Part shown: one piece after another, positions 62,149 through 64,000 of the stretch
Layout: each line of letters opens with the position of its first letter
How positions within the stretch are numbered: the first letter of the stretch is position 1
Program-made: the position numbers and the translations under genes
The notes under the pieces: model-generated
Seen by the model: the letters and a program-made list of their open reading frames with translations, nothing else
Databases searched by the model: none
What the model was told of the DNA's origin: nothing
Assembly (NCBI GenBank): GCA_009767595.1
Contig: VSDK01021626.1
Location: 59,264 to 123,263 of the forward strand
Length of the DNA: 64,000 nt
Reading direction: 5' to 3'
Source of the DNA: Symbiodinium kawagutii
Taxonomy: Eukaryota > Sar > Dinophyceae > Suessiales > Symbiodiniaceae

Positions 62149-62224
62149 TGGATGGTTTCTATATCCTTATAAATGATCAATATCGGATGATTTGGGGATA
62201 TGAGTACCCTATTGGGAGAAACAA
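62133..62224 (+). repeat. dispersed family B element at the end of the duplication
   Basis: GGGAACCCCCAAAATATGG, then ATGGTTTCTATATCC and GATGATTTGGGGATATG, ending GGGAGAAACAAC. Confidence 0.6.
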
Positions 62225-62229
62225 CAATG

Positions 62230-63320
62230 GCTTTAACCATTGTCTAGCGGTTCTTGTTACCCATTGGACAATTACCGGTGGATACATAGCCGGGGTTGCA
62301 GGAACACCAAATTATGGAACACATGTACATGTACCCAACCGCCGCAGCTATCTTTTGGGAGATTGCTTTCAGCAAGCGACGTGGGTGGCATGGCTTTATT
62401 TTGGGAGATTGCTTTCCCACTATGTGTGGCCTACTTGCTCCTCAGCTTGGGGAGGGACTGCGTGGCTGTGGTGCGTATGCTTTGCTCCTTTTGTTCTAGA
62501 CGCACGGAAGTTACCCAGCCTAAACTCCCTCCTGGTGTTCCCTGCACGCCATTTCAACCAAAATTCTCATTGAAAGATATGAAGGAGATTTACATACTTC
62601 CGCCAGTGGGAGGACACAAGGCCATGAAACTGATTGGGTCGCATGCTTCAAGATACTTCAAGTATTGCATCTTATTTAGGTCATACTAGTATTTGTTCAT
62701 TATGTGCATATTTGCCCCCTGTCAGGTTTATTTCAGAAAGAACTGCCTTGGAAGCGGCTCTGAGATGATACCGTGGCAAGTGTGCGGCACTTGTCTAGCA
62801 CAGGTGGGCAAAACTGCCTGACAACTAACGACATCTGACAACGTGAGGGTTGGAGGAAAAACCCAAAGCAGCTGCTGATTGGGGTCATGGTTCCCTGCAA
62901 TTACTACCTGGGGATACCTGTGGTACCTATGGTTATCATGGCTATAAGTGGTTACATACGGCGAGTGGTTGCCCGTGGTTACCTATGCTCACCCATCCGA
63001 TGGTTACATGCATACCCGTGGTTATCTGTACTTACCTGGGTAAAATGGCGATTGGTGTAGTAGTTGACCAAGGGGGACCTTGGGATCTTTTATTACTTTG
63101 TACAGGGCGGTCCAAACCACAGAATACCGACACAATTATAGAACATGCATTTTTGGGGTCTCCAAGGCAAATTCCCACAATATGCAGGACATCTCAATTA
63201 TGGAACACCAGCAGGAATTTTAGAACGGCCACTTTCCAAAGTGGCAAATTTAACCAAAAGACCCCCAATAACTTTGATCCTATATATGCAGAAAAAAAAA
63301 ATTATGGAATTTACCCTCAC
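62230..63320. other. noncoding right part of the element, one doubtful exon-like piece
   Basis: Four locus motif copies lie here. A plus-strand piece near 62560-62670 reads FSLKDMKEIYILPPVGGHKA and looks exon-like, but it has no partner and no known family. Three CCTATGGTTATCATGG-like words near 62930-63030 form a loose repeat. Confidence 0.35.
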
Positions 63321-63324
63321 CAGA

Positions 63325-63387
63325 ATTACCGGGTTTTTACCCGGACCCGTAACTGCCAAATTTTCCGTTCTAAAAATTTATCGGTAA
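63325..63387 (-). repeat. right terminal inverted repeat candidate of the 16-kb element
   Basis: The plus strand reads ATTACCGGG...CCCGG...CCAAATTTTCCGTTCTAAAA...CGGTAA. Its reverse complement aligns with 47150-47209. AT-rich sequence follows immediately, mirroring the left side. Confidence 0.5.
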
Positions 63388-63389
63388 CC

Positions 63390-63520
63390 ATAAAAATATA
63401 TAATTAATAAATAAAAATAAATAATTAATAAATTTAAATAAATAATTATTAAAAAATTATTATTTAAAAATATTATTAAATAAATAATATTTAATAAATA
63501 ATTAATATTAAAAAAAATAT
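63390..63520. repeat. AT-rich low-complexity block, right flank
   Basis: Nearly pure A/T with ATTAATAAATAA words, similar to 46800-47150. Confidence 0.85.
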
Positions 63521-63829
63521 GTTGGTATCAAATTTCTGCACACAAGATAAGCCACACATAAACTTGCTTTGGCACTACTGGGACAGTTCGTAAGTGACCA
63601 GTCTTCAAAAATGCCGGATGAACACAGCATGATGCCGTGAGTAGGGATCCATGCTTCCCTGGGGGACCATAGTTCTTATATTCGGAGACACCGAATCAAT
63701 GTGTTCACTAAACGCTGCTCAGTTGGGGACTGCAACACAAAAAAGGAAAACAAAACTGTTGGTAGTTGAAGCTTCCCACATATAAAAGACAACAACCCTC
63801 ATCCCATCCAATCATGCAAATGTAAGGGT

Positions 63830-64000
63830 CTAAGAACAATCAAGCCATGTAAGGCAACAGCCAGCTGCTTGGCACGTGCCCAACATCCACCAGCTGTGAA
63901 CCACCGTGGGGGCAGCTGAAGCTGCACCTGAACCTGCGCCCTCTGCGGAGTCGATGGAATAGAACGATGGCACCCTCTGAATGTCGCTGGGCGCCTGGGC
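63830..64000 (-). CDS. possible C-terminal exon of a minus-strand gene running off the window
   Basis: The minus strand is open from the window edge to a TAG at 63830-63832. It begins with a GC-rich, coding-like stretch (SDIQRVPSFYSIDSAEGAGS, then Ala-rich) and ends less convincingly. Composition resembles the recognised exons rather than the surrounding noncoding DNA. No family was recognised and the 5' part is outside the window. An exon end around 63895 is possible. Confidence 0.3.
   Translation of the reverse strand, partial: AQAPSDIQRVPSFYSIDSAEGAGSGAASAAPTVVHSWWMLGTCQAAGCCLTWLDCS

Larger units (their letters stand above)
48429..63310 (+). repeat. dispersed short motif family confined to this locus (about 20 copies)
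   Basis: Consensus GGAAAACC, one or two variable bases, then AATTATRGAACA, usually preceded by CA and followed by CACAC or CATAC. Copies start near 48429, 48684, 49800, 50615, 52392, 53083, 53430, 54645, 55014, 56811, 57703, 58967, 59618, 61094, 61383, 61829, 62301, 63126, 63187 and 63296. All are on the plus strand, in introns or noncoding sequence. Several sit 16-60 bp before an exon (48684, 49800, 50615, 52392, 55014, 56811); 48429 sits 20 bp after a donor. I did not find the motif in the GH2 or PP2C introns. It is consistent with an introner-like or terminal-repeat-derived element. Confidence 0.7.

Noticed and set aside
61450..62573. Open frames over the duplicated unit and beyond (PTRTSHRLLLQLELL and relatives)
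   Set aside because: The same peptide occurs twice only because of the 446-bp duplication. It includes repeat-family sequence and shows no domain.

Overview
The window looks like nuclear DNA of a dinoflagellate, most likely a Suessiales/Symbiodiniaceae-type genome. This is inferred from several traits: genes cut into many small exons; introns that start with GT, GC or GA and end in AG (usually AG before G); recognisable genes mostly on one strand with short gaps between them; abundant CAT/GAT, CATA and other simple repeats; and a short CCCTAAA-type telomere-like run. No bacterial, organellar or rRNA/tRNA features were seen. All exon models below were built by hand from reading-frame phase and protein-family motifs, without transcript data.

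Layout. 1-23.6 kb: gene-poor repeat landscape. It holds a 1.5-kb 14-bp satellite joined to a 73-bp tandem repeat, many short minisatellites, hairpins, and several copies of a roughly 90-bp dispersed element ('family B'). 23.7-27.25 kb: a six-exon glycoside hydrolase family 2 enzyme (beta-glucuronidase/beta-galactosidase type) with both catalytic glutamates. 27.25-34.4 kb: a PP2C-type Ser/Thr phosphatase in 17 small exons whose phases all agree; its first exon begins exactly at the end of the GH2 gene. 34.5-43.8 kb: unassigned, with a few exon-like pieces, hairpins and family B copies. 43.9-45.3 kb: a small LYR-motif protein resembling LYRM4/ISD11.

47.15-63.4 kb: the most unusual region. A 1,476-residue spliced reading frame carries an ASCH-like domain followed by a complete C5 cytosine DNA methyltransferase domain (motifs I, IV, VI, VIII, IX, X). 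It is followed by a Lys-rich interrupted reading frame and then by a second multi-exon protein with a DDE/RNase H-like transposase pattern and a C-terminal conserved-looking domain. This block lies between two AT-rich stretches whose inner edges are imperfect inverted repeats of about 60 bp. It is peppered with about 20 same-orientation copies of a short motif (GGAAAACC...AATTATRGAACA) that I did not find in the first 47 kb. I read it as a candidate 16-kb mobile element, or a host locus derived from one, that pairs a cytosine methyltransferase with a transposase-like protein. The right end contains a 446-bp tandem duplication and, at the very edge, a possible minus-strand exon of another gene.

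How the genes relate: GH2, PP2C and the LYR protein look like unrelated host genes in a unidirectional array. The methyltransferase and transposase-like genes look like one functional unit.
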